Assembly: GCA_016791385.1 (NCBI GenBank)
Contig: JAEUMR010000009.1
Span: forward strand, 37,911 to 101,910
From: Hyphomonadaceae bacterium
GTDB taxonomy: Bacteria > Pseudomonadota > Alphaproteobacteria > Caulobacterales > Aquidulcibacteraceae
DNA: 64,000 bases
Direction: 5' to 3'
Position numbers and translations under genes: made by a program. Positions 54,181 to 63,596 of the stretch are shown piece after piece. The notes below the pieces were generated by a model. It did no database searches and was not told the DNA's origin. It saw nothing but the letters and a program-made list of their open reading frames with translations. How positions within the stretch are numbered: the stretch's first letter is position 1; every line of letters starts with the position of its first letter.

Positions 54181-54447
54181 CTAGTGCGGCGGCTGGCGCA
54201 GCTTGAGCACCAGCACGAGGCCGGCGAGCCCGGCCGCCACCCCATTCCACAGCACAATCGAAGGCGCGCCGCGCAACAGGCCGTAGGTTCCCCACAGCAG
54301 CGCGCCTGTCAGCACCATCGCGTAAGTCAGCCCCGACACGCTGTGCGCCTCACGGTCACGCACGAGCTTGAACGCCTGCGGCGCAAAGGCGAACGAGCCG
54401 ACAAAGCCGGCGACGAGGCCGAGCGCTTCGGTTGGATCAAGCTGCAT
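54181..54447 (-). CDS. SemiSWEET-type sugar transporter
   Basis: 88 residues with three helices, the size of bacterial SemiSWEETs, which dimerise to form a sugar pore. Landmarks are GLVAGFVGSFAFAPQAFKLVRDREAHSVS (PQ motif in helix 1 and basic loop) and LWGTYGLLRG in helix 2. TAGGAG precedes the ATG at 54447. The M61-like peptidase gene ends 9 bp upstream on the same strand. Confidence 0.88.
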   Translation of the reverse strand: MQLDPTEALGLVAGFVGSFAFAPQAFKLVRDREAHSVSGLTYAMVLTGALLWGTYGLLRGAPSIVLWNGVAAGLAGLVLVLKLRQPPH

Positions 54448-54455
54448 GCGTTCTC

Positions 54456-56141
54456 CTATGCGCCGCCGAGCACGCGTACGCATTGCGCAAGCGTCTCGCC
54501 GGCCAGATCTTCCGCCAGCACCAGGCGCTGCTGCTGCAGCTGCCCATGTCCGCGCGGCATATAGCGGATCGTGCGCTCGGCTTCGCCATCGCGCACAACA
54601 TAGGCGATCTCAAGCTCGGCGTTGCCGATCTCGCCAGCCGCGCGCCGCACCAGCACCATGCCGTTTCGCAAACCCGCTTCATAGGCCGGCAAAGCGGGGT
54701 CGACGCCGCTGATCACGTTGTTGTTGGCTTGCGTCGCGGCGATGTCGAAGCCGCGATGGAACGGCGCCAGCAAACGCGTCTCGACGCGGCCGCATGGCGC
54801 AACAACGTCCTCCGGCAACACGATCGGCTCGCCCGCCTCGACAAAGCGCGCCAGATCGCTCCCGGCATCGAGACCAAGCGCGGCGGCGGTTTCGGGAAAC
54901 GTCTCCACGGCGCGGTGTTGCGTGTCGTTGCGTGCGCGCTGGCGCATCGCCAGCACGACATCATCGAAATCGCGTCCGCTGGCGCGTAGCCGGGCATCCC
55001 AAATCATCGCCAACAGCCTGCCGCGCTGGTAGGGCAGCTTCTGCACGTCCTGGTCGTTCCAGAAATCGGCAACGACGCGCGCGTTCGGCTCGGCCCGCGC
55101 CGGCGATTGCGCATAGGCGGCGAGCATCTCGTTCAGATCCGCCGCGAAGTCCGCCGGCGTCCACAAGCCATCGCGCACCAACAGGCGCGGGGTGTAGAAA
55201 TCCGTGAACCCCTCCGAGAGCCAATATTGTACGGCTTCGTTCTCGTCTGGCGCTTCGCCGATGCGGTGCGGAATCCACGTGTGCAGCGCCTCATGCGCCA
55301 GCGTGCGCATGATTGGCCGCGCTTGCGCGTTCGGCGTTGCGAAAAAGGCAAAGCCGTCGCCAAGCCCTGTGCCGCCGATCGAAATCCAGTTTTCCGGGGC
55401 TTCCAGCTGCAACACCGTCACCAGGAACGGCTCGGGCGGATCGCCCCAGAAGGCGCGCTGACCGGCGATGATCTGATCAACCTGTTGCGCGAACTCCGCA
55501 TCGCTGAAGCTCCACTGCCCGCGGATGGCGATACGCGTAGCGCCGTCAGCGCTGCGCAGCACGCGGAAGTCGCCCGCCACCGTCACGCTCGACCAGACCT
55601 GCGCCAGCGTCAGGCCGTCGCGCTCAAGGTCGGACGCATAGGTCCAGCCGCGCGGCAAATGCCGAACCTGCACGCGCACCGGCGTGTTGAGATCGGCGTC
55701 GGGCGTGACCAGCGCCGCGTCACCGATGAGATGAAAGTAAGCAGGCTGAATGGCAGGGCGATAGGTATTGCCCAGTTCCGCGCGCGGCGCGCCTGGCCAA
55801 TCCTGGATCACGCGGTAGCGGACATGGATCGCCGCACCAGGGCGGGACGCCAGCAGCCGCTCGGCGGGGCCATCGCCATCGCGCATGGTCGCCCCGGAGA
55901 CGACGCTGAGGCCCTCTATGCTGCGCCAAAGCTCGTTCTGTCCGCCCCAGGAATGCGGCAAGCGCAGATGCGTTTCTCCGTCAGCATCTGCGCGGAAGCT
56001 CAGATCGATCTGCACCGCCTGCAAGGCGCCGTCCTGCAGCACGGGCGTCAGCACGTACTCAATCCGCTCTGGCGCGGCGAGGCCGCCACAACAGACCCAC
56101 GCCGCACAGGCGGCTATCAGTTTTCCCAGCGCTTGCATCAA
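54456..56141 (-). CDS. M61-like (glycyl aminopeptidase type) metallopeptidase, exported
   Basis: 561 residues. A signal peptide (about 1-22) and a beta-rich domain precede the zinc motif HEALH (283-287) with the later WLSEGFTDFY glutamate, as in M61 peptidases. A C-terminal PDZ-like region (ISGVDPALPAYEAGLRNGMVLV) fits the same family. Substrate unknown. Confidence 0.82.
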   Translation of the reverse strand: MMQALGKLIAACAAWVCCGGLAAPERIEYVLTPVLQDGALQAVQIDLSFRADADGETHLRLPHSWGGQNELWRSIEGLSVVSGATMRDGDGPAERLLASRPGAAIHVRYRVIQDWPGAPRAELGNTYRPAIQPAYFHLIGDAALVTPDADLNTPVRVQVRHLPRGWTYASDLERDGLTLAQVWSSVTVAGDFRVLRSADGATRIAIRGQWSFSDAEFAQQVDQIIAGQRAFWGDPPEPFLVTVLQLEAPENWISIGGTGLGDGFAFFATPNAQARPIMRTLAHEALHTWIPHRIGEAPDENEAVQYWLSEGFTDFYTPRLLVRDGLWTPADFAADLNEMLAAYAQSPARAEPNARVVADFWNDQDVQKLPYQRGRLLAMIWDARLRASGRDFDDVVLAMRQRARNDTQHRAVETFPETAAALGLDAGSDLARFVEAGEPIVLPEDVVAPCGRVETRLLAPFHRGFDIAATQANNNVISGVDPALPAYEAGLRNGMVLVRRAAGEIGNAELEIAYVVRDGEAERTIRYMPRGHGQLQQQRLVLAEDLAGETLAQCVRVLGGA

Positions 56142-56203
56142 GGCCCCCTTCGGCTGTTGCCGTCGAGATGCAGGAAATGTGGCGAAGCGGGGGCGACCGC
56201 CCC

Positions 56204-56479
56204 CTATTCGCCTTCGTGGAATTTGGCGCGGATCAGCGCTTCGATGGCGTCGAGCGCGGCCTCCGCCTGCGGCCCTTCCGCTTCCAGCTCGACATCGCAG
56301 CCAATGCCGGCGCCGAGCATCATCAGATCCATCAGTGAGCGGGCGTCCGCCTCCTCGTCGTCGCGGCGCACCAGGATGACGGTGTCGTCAAAGCCGAGCG
56401 CGAGCTCGGCCACTTTGCGCGAAGCGCGCGCGTGCAGGCCGCGCACATTGGTGATCGGAACGGTTCGCTTGAGCCCCAT
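56204..56479 (-). CDS. HPr family phosphocarrier protein
   Basis: 91 residues. The phosphorylated histidine is His16 in VRGLHARASRK, and ARSLMDLMML contains the serine (Ser48) that HPr kinase would modify. In Alphaproteobacteria this HPr belongs to a regulatory PTS rather than sugar uptake. It follows the EIIA gene by 10 bp. No hprK is present next to chvG here. Confidence 0.93.
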   Translation of the reverse strand: MGLKRTVPITNVRGLHARASRKVAELALGFDDTVILVRRDDEEADARSLMDLMMLGAGIGCDVELEAEGPQAEAALDAIEALIRAKFHEGE

Positions 56480-56489
56480 GGCGGCGAGC

Positions 56490-56903
56490 TTAGCCGCGGC
56501 TCGGGCCGCCCGCCAACTCTACTGAGGCGACGCGGATGTAGCGCCGCCCCGCATCTTGCGCCGCCAGCGCCGCTTCCGGCAGCTTCATGCGCTCGCGCAC
56601 TTCCGCCAGCTTGATCAGCATCGGCAGGTTGACGCCGGCGATCACTTCGACCGGCGCCTGGTTGATCACCGAGATGGCGAGGTTGGACGGCGTGCCGCCG
56701 AACATGTCGGTGAGGATGACGACGCCGTCGCCGCTATCGACCGCGCGCACGGTTTCGATGATGTCGGTGCGGCGTTCTTCCATGTCGTCGTTGGGCCCGA
56801 TGGCCACGGCCCGCATCTGCGGTTGCGGACCCAGCACGTGCTCGGCCGCCGAGACGAACTCGTCCGCCAAGCGGCCGTGAGACACCACGACAACGCCGAT
56901 CAT
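56490..56903 (-). CDS. PTS EIIA component, mannose-type (regulatory PTS)
   Basis: 137 residues. The phosphorylated histidine is His9 in VVVVSHGRLADE, and GVVILTDMFGGTPSNLA is the mannose-family EIIA core. No EIIB, EIIC or EIID is nearby, so it is a signalling relay of the regulatory PTS. It sits between the chvG gene and HPr. Confidence 0.93.
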   Translation of the reverse strand: MIGVVVVSHGRLADEFVSAAEHVLGPQPQMRAVAIGPNDDMEERRTDIIETVRAVDSGDGVVILTDMFGGTPSNLAISVINQAPVEVIAGVNLPMLIKLAEVRERMKLPEAALAAQDAGRRYIRVASVELAGGPSRG

Positions 56904-57015
56904 GCCTTTGACTCCCGCCGCCGCCCCACCGTGGCCGACCCGCTAGCATACCTTTTCGCAAGTGCGAGAAAAGCGAAAGCCGCACCAGCGCCGCAGTTTG
57001 CGATGAGTCGGCCCA

Positions 57016-58644
57016 TCAGGCGCGGGCCGGGCTGATGCGGAGCGGCAATTCAACTATCAGGCGAGCCCCGCCCTCCGGGCGGTTCTGCGCATAGATGCGC
57101 CCCTGATGTGCATTGATGATCTGGCGCGCAATCGACAGGCCGAGCCCAGAATTGCCGCCGAATGCCGTCCCCTTCGGCCGCTGGGTGTAGAAGCGCTCGA
57201 ACACGGTTTCGAGGTTTTCCGGCGGGATGCCGGGGCCCTCGTCCTCGACCAGGGCGCGCACGATGCTGCCGTCCTTGCCGGTGACGACCTCGGCCGAGAT
57301 CGTCACCGGCTTGTCCGGCGGACTGAACGAGCGAGCGTTGTCGATCAGATTGCGGAACACTTGGCCGAGCGGGCCGGCCTGCCCCTCGACGATGGCGCCT
57401 TCGAGCCTGGCGCCGCGGAACACGACCGGCGCGTGTACCGCCTCGTCAGGCGCGGGAGCATAAGCGCGCGCCAATTCAAACAGCATGGCGCCGAGATCGA
57501 CGCGGTCGAGATCGCCGCGCGCGGTCTCGGTTTCGATGCGGCTGGCGCGGGCGATGTCGGTGATCAGACGGTCGAGCCGCTGCACGTCTTGCGCCACGAT
57601 CGCCAGCATGCGGTTGGCCTGCTCGGGCTCACGCGCCGCGCGCGCCGATTCAACCGCCGACTTGATCGAGGCGAGCGGGTTCTTGATCTCGTGGCTGACA
57701 TCGGCGGCGAAGCGTTCATTGGCGTCGATGCGGTCTGCGAGCGCGTCGGTCATCGCTTCGAGCGAATGGGCCAGCGCGCCGATCTCGTCCTTGCGCTTGG
57801 CGACATCGGGCAGCGACAGCCGGGTCGAGCCGCTATGACGCAAGCTGTCCGAGGCCGCCGCCAGCCGGCGCAGCGGCCGGGCGATGAACAGCGCCAGCAG
57901 CAGCGAAGACAGGAAGATGGCGATGGTGGCGCCGATCATGAACGGAATCATGCCAGCGCGCTCGGCGACGAGGATGCGCTCGACATCGGCGCTTTCGATC
58001 GTCACCGTGCCCATCACCTGCTGCACGCGGCGCACCGGCATGGTGACGGAAACGACGCGCTCGCCGTTCTCATTCAGCCGCTCGCCGGTGACGATCTCGC
58101 CGCGCATAGCGCGGGCGTGCTCCTGCTCGAGCGTCGTCGTCGGCCGCCACGGCGTGAGCCGCAGATATTCCACCCGCCGCGCCGCCTGCTCGATCGTCTC
58201 GCCGATCGAGGTGCGGTCATTCACGTCCGGCAGCGGCCGTTCTTCGAGGCGATCATAAATGACGTCGCTGTCGGCGATCAGGCGATCGTCGTTGGAGAAC
58301 ATGCGCACGCGCGGGCGCCCCACGCCCGGGCGCGCGCCTTCGGCGATCGGCGGCAAAATCCGGCGCAGCACCGCGCGCACGGCGCTTTCGTTCACATACG
58401 GATAGGGATCGCCTTCAACCGTGCCGGTTTCGATCAGCAGGTTGGTGATCAGTTCGCCTTGGGTGCGCAGATTGCGGAACTGCGCTTCCGTCAGCCCGGC
58501 GCGCATCTCCGTGAGCAGCAGCACGCCCAGGATGAGCACGGCGAGGCCGGCGAAATTCCAGATGAAGATGATGCGGGTGATCGGCGAGCGGAAAAACGCT
58601 CGCAGGCCCCCATCAGGCTTCGTTGTATCGGTAGCCGACGCCAT
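57016..58644 (-). CDS. chvG: Membrane sensor histidine kinase ChvG
   Basis: 542 residues. Two helices (about 24-46 and 231-255) bracket a periplasmic domain. A HAMP region ([13 protein letters not shown]) leads to the phosphorylated His318 in [16 protein letters not shown], and the ATPase lobe has [16 protein letters not shown] and [10 protein letters not shown]. ChvG senses envelope/acid conditions and phosphorylates ChvI. The ATG at 58644 overlaps chvI by 32 bp; the frame is open to 58752. It is named by context and domain layout. Confidence 0.88.
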   Translation of the reverse strand: MASATDTTKPDGGLRAFFRSPITRIIFIWNFAGLAVLILGVLLLTEMRAGLTEAQFRNLRTQGELITNLLIETGTVEGDPYPYVNESAVRAVLRRILPPIAEGARPGVGRPRVRMFSNDDRLIADSDVIYDRLEERPLPDVNDRTSIGETIEQAARRVEYLRLTPWRPTTTLEQEHARAMRGEIVTGERLNENGERVVSVTMPVRRVQQVMGTVTIESADVERILVAERAGMIPFMIGATIAIFLSSLLLALFIARPLRRLAAASDSLRHSGSTRLSLPDVAKRKDEIGALAHSLEAMTDALADRIDANERFAADVSHEIKNPLASIKSAVESARAAREPEQANRMLAIVAQDVQRLDRLITDIARASRIETETARGDLDRVDLGAMLFELARAYAPAPDEAVHAPVVFRGARLEGAIVEGQAGPLGQVFRNLIDNARSFSPPDKPVTISAEVVTGKDGSIVRALVEDEGPGIPPENLETVFERFYTQRPKGTAFGGNSGLGLSIARQIINAHQGRIYAQNRPEGGARLIVELPLRISPARA

Positions 58645-59311
58645 AAAGCGTTTCGATTGCATCGAAGCTGTCGTCGATGTCGCGGAACTTTTTCCGGAGC
58701 CGCTTGATGTGGCTGTCGATGGTTCGATCGTCGACATAGACCTGATCGTCATAAGCGGCGTCCATCAGCTGGTCACGGCTCTTTACGTAGCCGGGCCGCT
58801 GCGCGAGCGCCTGAAGGATGAGGAATTCGGTGACGGTGAGCCGCACCGCCTGGCCTTTCCAGGTGCAGGCGTGGCGATTGGGATCGAGCGTAAGTTCGCC
58901 GCGCACGATCGGCTTCTTGTCTCCCACAGCTTCAGCGCCCGGCGCACCCGCGCGCGTACGGCGCAGCAGCGCCTTGACCCGCTCGCTGAGGAGCCGCTGC
59001 GAGAATGGCTTTTTGATGTAGTCGTCGGCGCCGACATTGAAGCCGACCACCTCGTCCATCTCGTCGTCCTTGGAGGTGAGGAAGATCACCGGCAGGTTCG
59101 AGCCCTGGCGCAGGCGGCGCAGCACCTCGACCCCGTCCATGCGCGGCATCTTGATGTCGAGGATGGCGATGTCCGGCGGCGTCTCCGACAGCGCGGCCAG
59201 GGCGGTAGCGCCGTCGGTGTAGGTGCGCACGCTGTAGCCTTCGCCTTCGAACAGCATCTTCAGGGAGGCGAGGATGTTTTCGTCGTCGTCGACGAGGGCG
59301 ATGGTGGGCAT
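58613..59311 (-). CDS. chvI: Response regulator ChvI
   Basis: 232 residues. The receiver has the acidic pair in ALVDDDENI, phosphorylated Asp52 in [13 protein letters not shown], and the switch lysine in IKKPFS; the OmpR/PhoB-type DNA-binding domain follows, ending YGVGYRYNE. It regulates envelope genes with ChvG. The start at 59311 matches the family opening ([10 protein letters not shown]); an in-frame ATG at 59338 is possible. A 15-bp tandem repeat lies upstream. Confidence 0.9.
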   Translation of the reverse strand: MPTIALVDDDENILASLKMLFEGEGYSVRTYTDGATALAALSETPPDIAILDIKMPRMDGVEVLRRLRQGSNLPVIFLTSKDDEMDEVVGFNVGADDYIKKPFSQRLLSERVKALLRRTRAGAPGAEAVGDKKPIVRGELTLDPNRHACTWKGQAVRLTVTEFLILQALAQRPGYVKSRDQLMDAAYDDQVYVDDRTIDSHIKRLRKKFRDIDDSFDAIETLYGVGYRYNEA

Positions 59312-59425
59312 GGGGAGCGCTGGGGTTCCTGTCATCACTGTAATGAACTGGTGCGGGCAGTCTTAGCCGTCAACGGGCTGGCTGGAAACACCCTGCGGCG
59401 CGCACGGTTCGGTGATCACCACATA

Positions 59426-59455
59426 TTTCCCTGACCCAGGTTTCCCTGACCCAGG
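59426..59455. repeat. 15-bp perfect tandem repeat upstream of chvI
   Basis: TTTCCCTGACCCAGG occurs twice in immediate succession (59426-59440 and 59441-59455). It lies in the 175-bp gap between polA and chvI, about 115 bp before the chvI start. Confidence 0.85.
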
Positions 59456-59486
59456 GCAGTTGCCCTCGATTTTCGTCCGCGCCCGC

Positions 59487-62351
59487 CTAGTGCGCCGCGC
59501 CCCAGCTGGCGCCGGCTTTCGCCTCCACCGTCAGCGGCACGCTGAGCGTGACCGCCGGCTCGGGCGCGGCTTGCATCACTTCGCGCGCGAGCGCGCAGAG
59601 CGCTTCGGCTTCGTGCTTGGGCGCTTCGAACACCAATTCGTCGTGCACTTGCAGCAGCATGCGCGCCTTCAGGCCCGCGCGCGCCAACGCCTCTGGCAGG
59701 CGCACCATGGCGCGGCGGATGATGTCGGCGGCAGCGCCTTGCAGCGGCGCGTTGATGGCCTGCCGTTCGCCGAACTGTCGCTCCTGCGGGTTCTTCGACT
59801 GCACGCCTTTGACCCAGATGCGGCGGCCGAAGACGGTCTTCACATAGCCATTGGCGCGCGCGTAGGTCTTGGTCGCTTCCATATAATCGCGGATGCCGGG
59901 GAAGCGCTCGAAATAGCGCTTGATGTAAGCGCCCGCTTCCTCGCGGCCGATGCCGAGATTGCGCGCCAGGCCGAACGCGCTGATGCCATAGATGATGCCG
60001 AAATTGATCGCCTTGGCGTTGCGGCGCACATCCGGCGTCATCGCGCTCAGCGGTACGCCGAACATCTCCGAGGCCGTCATGGCGTGGATGTCGATATTAT
60101 CGGCGAAGGCCTGCTTCAGCTGCGCGATGTCGGCGACGTGCGCAAGCAGCCTGAGTTCGATCTGCGAATAGTCGGCGCTGACCAGCACATTGCCCTTCTC
60201 GGGCACGAATGCCTCGCGGATGCGGCGGCCCTCTTCGGTGCGGATCGGGATGTTCTGCAGGTTGGGATCGTTGGACGAGAGCCGCCCTGTCGTCGTCGAG
60301 GCAAGCGCGTAGCTTGTATGCACGCGGCCGGTGTCCGGATTGATCGCCTGGCCCAGCGCTTCGGTATAGGTCGAGCGCAGCTTTGAGAGCTGGCGCCATT
60401 CCAGCACCTTCGCGGGCAGATCGTGCTGCTCGGCCAGTTCTTCGAGGATGGTCGCATCCGTCGACCAGGCGCCGGTCTTGGTTTTCGAGCCGCCCGGCAA
60501 TTTCAATTCATCGAACAGGATTTCGCCGAGCTGCTTGGGCGAGCCGATATTGAATTCCTTGCCGGCGAGACCGTACGCCTCCTGCTCGTATTGCAGCATG
60601 CGTTGGGCGAAATCGCCGGACAGGCGCGAGAGCATGGCGGGATCAATCTTGATCCCCTCGCGCTCCATCGCCGCCAGCACCGGCGGCAGCGGCCGCTCCA
60701 GCGTTTCGTACACGGTGACGAGCTTGTTCGCCGCCAGCTGCGGCTTCAGCTTGCGCCACAGCCGCAGCGCCGCGTCGGCTTGTTCGCACGAATAGGACGA
60801 GGCGCGATCGACCGGCACGAGGTCGAACGCCAATTGCGCCTTGCCTTTGCCGGCTACATCCGCCAGCGGCGTCAGCGCGTGGCCAAGGTGTTTTTCCACC
60901 AGCGCGCTTTTGTCGTGCGGATCGAGCCCGCCGAACAGCGCGTAGGAGATCAACATCGGATCGTCGCACGGGCCGAGCGCGATTTTGTGTTTGGCCAGCA
61001 GGGCGATGTCCCATTTCACATTGAGGCCGACCTTGAGGACGCTCGGGTCCTGCAACAGGTCACGCAGCGCGTCGAGCGCATCGGCGGCGCCGATCTGCGG
61101 GCCGGCATCCGCCGCAGCTTCCGTCTTCGGCAATTCGCTGGCGAACAATTCGCCTGCGCGCGGATCAGCGCTGCGGTGCGCGAGCGGGACATAGCAGGCG
61201 TCGTTAGCGCCTAGCGCCAGCGCAATGCCGACGATATTGGCGCGCGTTGCATCCAATGCGTCCGCCTCGGTGTCGATCGCCACCATGCCGGCGCCGCGAG
61301 CGCGGGCGATCCAGCGCTGCAACGTCTCCAGGTCGCGCACGCACTGATAGGCTTCGCGCTTGAATTCGGTTTCGACCTCTTCGAGCACCGGCCCGCCGCC
61401 TCCCGGCTCCGCTTGGCTGGGCGCCGCGGCGTAGCTGGCGACGATCTGCGCGCCCTTCTCTCTCGCGTAGTGCTCGCGCACGCGCCGGCCGAGCGTGCGG
61501 AACTCCATCGCGTCGAGGAATTGCAGCAGCATGCCCGGATCGGGCTCGCGCACGGCGAAGCTTTCCCAGGCTTCCTCCACCGGCACGTCGTCCTTCAGCG
61601 TGACCAGCTGTTTGGAGAGGCGGATCTGATCGGCGAAATTGATCAGCGTCTCGCGCCGTTTGGGCTGTTTGACCTCGTTGGCGCGTTCGAGGATCGCATC
61701 GAGCGAGCCGAACATGCCCATCAGTTCCGCCGCCGTTTTCGGGCCGATGCCGGGCGCGCCGGGCACGTTGTCGACGCTGTCGCCGATCAGCGCCTGCACG
61801 TCGATCACCTTGTCCGGCGTCACGCCGAACTTCTCCATCACCGCTTCAGGACCAAGCGCCCGGTTCTTCATCGGATCGTAGAGCTGGATCACGCCATCGA
61901 CGATCAGCTGCATCAGATCCTTGTCGGACGAGACGATCTTGACGCTCGCGCCCGCAGCGGCGGCCTGGCGCGCATAGGTCGCGATCAGATCGTCGGCCTC
62001 AAAGCCGCCCATCTCGATGCAGGGCAGATTGAACGCGCGCGTGGCATCGCGGATCAGCGGGAATTGCGGCACCAGGTCTTCCGGCGCCGGCGGGCGATGC
62101 GCCTTGTATTCAGGATAGAGCTGGTTGCGGAACGTGACTTCGCTCTTGTCGAAAATGACAGCGAGGTGCGTCGGCGCCTCGCTGCCCTTCATCTCCTCCA
62201 GGAACTTCCACAGCATGTTGCAGAAGCCGGCGACGGCGCCGACCGCCAGCCCGTCGCTCGCGCGCGTCAGCGGCGGCAGCGCATGGTAAGCGCGGAAGAT
62301 GTAGCCCGATCCGTCAACGAGGAAGAGGCGCGGCGCGGTGGATTTAGACAT
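59487..62351 (-). CDS. polA: DNA polymerase I
   Basis: 954 residues with three domains. The 5'-3' exonuclease (1-290) has LFLVDGSGYIFRAYHAL and GFEADDLIATYA. The 3'-5' exonuclease (about 335-540) has VAIDTEADAL, so proofreading residues appear kept. The polymerase (about 560-954) has VSADYSQIELRLLAH, AKAINFGIIYG and VHDELVFE. It fills gaps in repair and removes RNA primers. Confidence 0.97.
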   Translation of the reverse strand: MSKSTAPRLFLVDGSGYIFRAYHALPPLTRASDGLAVGAVAGFCNMLWKFLEEMKGSEAPTHLAVIFDKSEVTFRNQLYPEYKAHRPPAPEDLVPQFPLIRDATRAFNLPCIEMGGFEADDLIATYARQAAAAGASVKIVSSDKDLMQLIVDGVIQLYDPMKNRALGPEAVMEKFGVTPDKVIDVQALIGDSVDNVPGAPGIGPKTAAELMGMFGSLDAILERANEVKQPKRRETLINFADQIRLSKQLVTLKDDVPVEEAWESFAVREPDPGMLLQFLDAMEFRTLGRRVREHYAREKGAQIVASYAAAPSQAEPGGGGPVLEEVETEFKREAYQCVRDLETLQRWIARARGAGMVAIDTEADALDATRANIVGIALALGANDACYVPLAHRSADPRAGELFASELPKTEAAADAGPQIGAADALDALRDLLQDPSVLKVGLNVKWDIALLAKHKIALGPCDDPMLISYALFGGLDPHDKSALVEKHLGHALTPLADVAGKGKAQLAFDLVPVDRASSYSCEQADAALRLWRKLKPQLAANKLVTVYETLERPLPPVLAAMEREGIKIDPAMLSRLSGDFAQRMLQYEQEAYGLAGKEFNIGSPKQLGEILFDELKLPGGSKTKTGAWSTDATILEELAEQHDLPAKVLEWRQLSKLRSTYTEALGQAINPDTGRVHTSYALASTTTGRLSSNDPNLQNIPIRTEEGRRIREAFVPEKGNVLVSADYSQIELRLLAHVADIAQLKQAFADNIDIHAMTASEMFGVPLSAMTPDVRRNAKAINFGIIYGISAFGLARNLGIGREEAGAYIKRYFERFPGIRDYMEATKTYARANGYVKTVFGRRIWVKGVQSKNPQERQFGERQAINAPLQGAAADIIRRAMVRLPEALARAGLKARMLLQVHDELVFEAPKHEAEALCALAREVMQAAPEPAVTLSVPLTVEAKAGASWGAAH

Positions 62352-62395
62352 CGCGGCCTTATGTAAAGGCTCGCGCGGGCCGCGTCAGCCTCGCT

Positions 62396-63202
62396 TTAGG
62401 GCTGCATCAACGCATTGATGTTGATGCGTTCTCCGGCGCTGGCGGCGAGCGCGTCGCTGTCGCCTTCGGCCAGGAAGGCCTCGGCGGCGAGGCGCGCGGC
62501 GCTGAGCGCGGCGCGGGCGATCTCGGTTCCGGCCGAGAGCCGGCGCGCTCCCAGCCGCTTCAGTTCCTCCGCTTTCGGCACACCGGCCCAGGAAATGACG
62601 TTGAGCGGCATGTCCACGCCCGCGGCGATGGCGGCGATCTCTTCGCCCTTCAGCGCGAACGGGACGAACAGGCCGCTCGCGCCCGCTTCCTTGGCGGCGC
62701 GGCCGCGGCGGATGCTCTCCTCCACTGCTGCTTCCGGGGGCGCCAGCTTGGCCAGGTACACGTCGGTACGGGCATTGATGTAGAGCGCGACGCCCGCGCG
62801 CTCGGCGGCGTCGCGGGCGGCTTCGATCTTGCGCAGGTGCAGCTCATGCGGCTGCTTGCCGTCTTCCAGGTTGATGCCGACAGCGCCTGCGCCGATCAGC
62901 GCAGCGACATTCTCGCCAACCTGCTTGGGATCGTCGGAATAACCGCCTTCGCAATCGGCGCTGATCGGCACGGATACGATGCGGGCGATCTCTTCGATCG
63001 TGGTCACCAGCTTGGCGAACGGCAGGCCATGGCCATCGGCATAGCCATGCGCCCAGGCGACGCCGGCGCTGGTGGTGGCGATGGCCTTGGCGCCGGCGCG
63101 CTCGATCAGTTTCGCCGATACCCCGTCCCAGGCGTTGGGCAGGATCAGGAAGTCATCGTGCAGCGCGCGGAACAGCGCAGCGTCGTTCGGGCGTGCGGAC
63201 AT
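62396..63202 (-). CDS. Isocitrate lyase/PEP mutase superfamily protein
   Basis: 268 residues. The TIM-barrel core shows LPNAWDGVSAKLIERAGAKAIATTSAG, the metal-binding ISADCEGGYSDDP, GINLEDGK and YINARTDVYL. This subgroup lacks the KKCGH lid of isocitrate lyase, so a carboxy-PEP mutase/oxaloacetase-type reaction is more likely; substrate unknown. Confidence 0.88.
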   Translation of the reverse strand: MSARPNDAALFRALHDDFLILPNAWDGVSAKLIERAGAKAIATTSAGVAWAHGYADGHGLPFAKLVTTIEEIARIVSVPISADCEGGYSDDPKQVGENVAALIGAGAVGINLEDGKQPHELHLRKIEAARDAAERAGVALYINARTDVYLAKLAPPEAAVEESIRRGRAAKEAGASGLFVPFALKGEEIAAIAAGVDMPLNVISWAGVPKAEELKRLGARRLSAGTEIARAALSAARLAAEAFLAEGDSDALAASAGERININALMQP

Positions 63203-63273
63203 GGGCGTCTCCTTGAGCTTGAGACGATCCTAGCCAGCCGCGTGTGACATCGCTCGCCGAAAGCGGACGTGCT

Positions 63274-63504
63274 TCAGTGGCCGCCGCCGGCGCCGCCCGC
63301 GAGGACGAAGCGGCGGTCGCAATAGAGGCACTCGACGAAGTTCTCTTCGCCCATGTCGTAGAACACCACCGGGTGGCCGAGCGCGCCGCCGCCGTCGCAC
63401 TTCACACGACGCGACGTCACATTGATCACTTCCGGCGGCGCCACCGCATCGGGATCGCCGGGCGTCGACTGGTCGGTGCGCGGGTTGTCGTGGAGCTTGG
63501 TCAT
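63274..63504 (-). CDS. zf-CHCC zinc-finger domain protein (NDUFS6-like)
   Basis: 76 residues. VKCDGGGALGHPVVFYDMG and ECLYCDRRFVL provide Cys-His-Cys-Cys, matching the zf-CHCC domain also found in mitochondrial complex I subunit NDUFS6. Whether it serves complex I in bacteria is not clear from sequence. Start at 63504 (MTKLHDNPRTDQ). It is divergent from the ABC ATPase gene. Confidence 0.85.
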   Translation of the reverse strand: MTKLHDNPRTDQSTPGDPDAVAPPEVINVTSRRVKCDGGGALGHPVVFYDMGEENFVECLYCDRRFVLAGGAGGGH

Positions 63505-63596
63505 TATCTCTGGCGGCGGGTTGAAGCCTCTGGGCAACGCCCGTACCTAGAGCGCATCGCGCGTCCGCGCAATGCGCCCTTCCGTCCAGGAGCTTC

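Noticed and set aside
56904-57015. Possible hprK remnant between chvG and EIIA
   Set aside because: The gap is too short and none of its frames shows the Walker or HPr-kinase motif.
57106-58707. 533-residue open frame on the plus strand
   Set aside because: Antisense to chvG; no domain and shadow-type composition.
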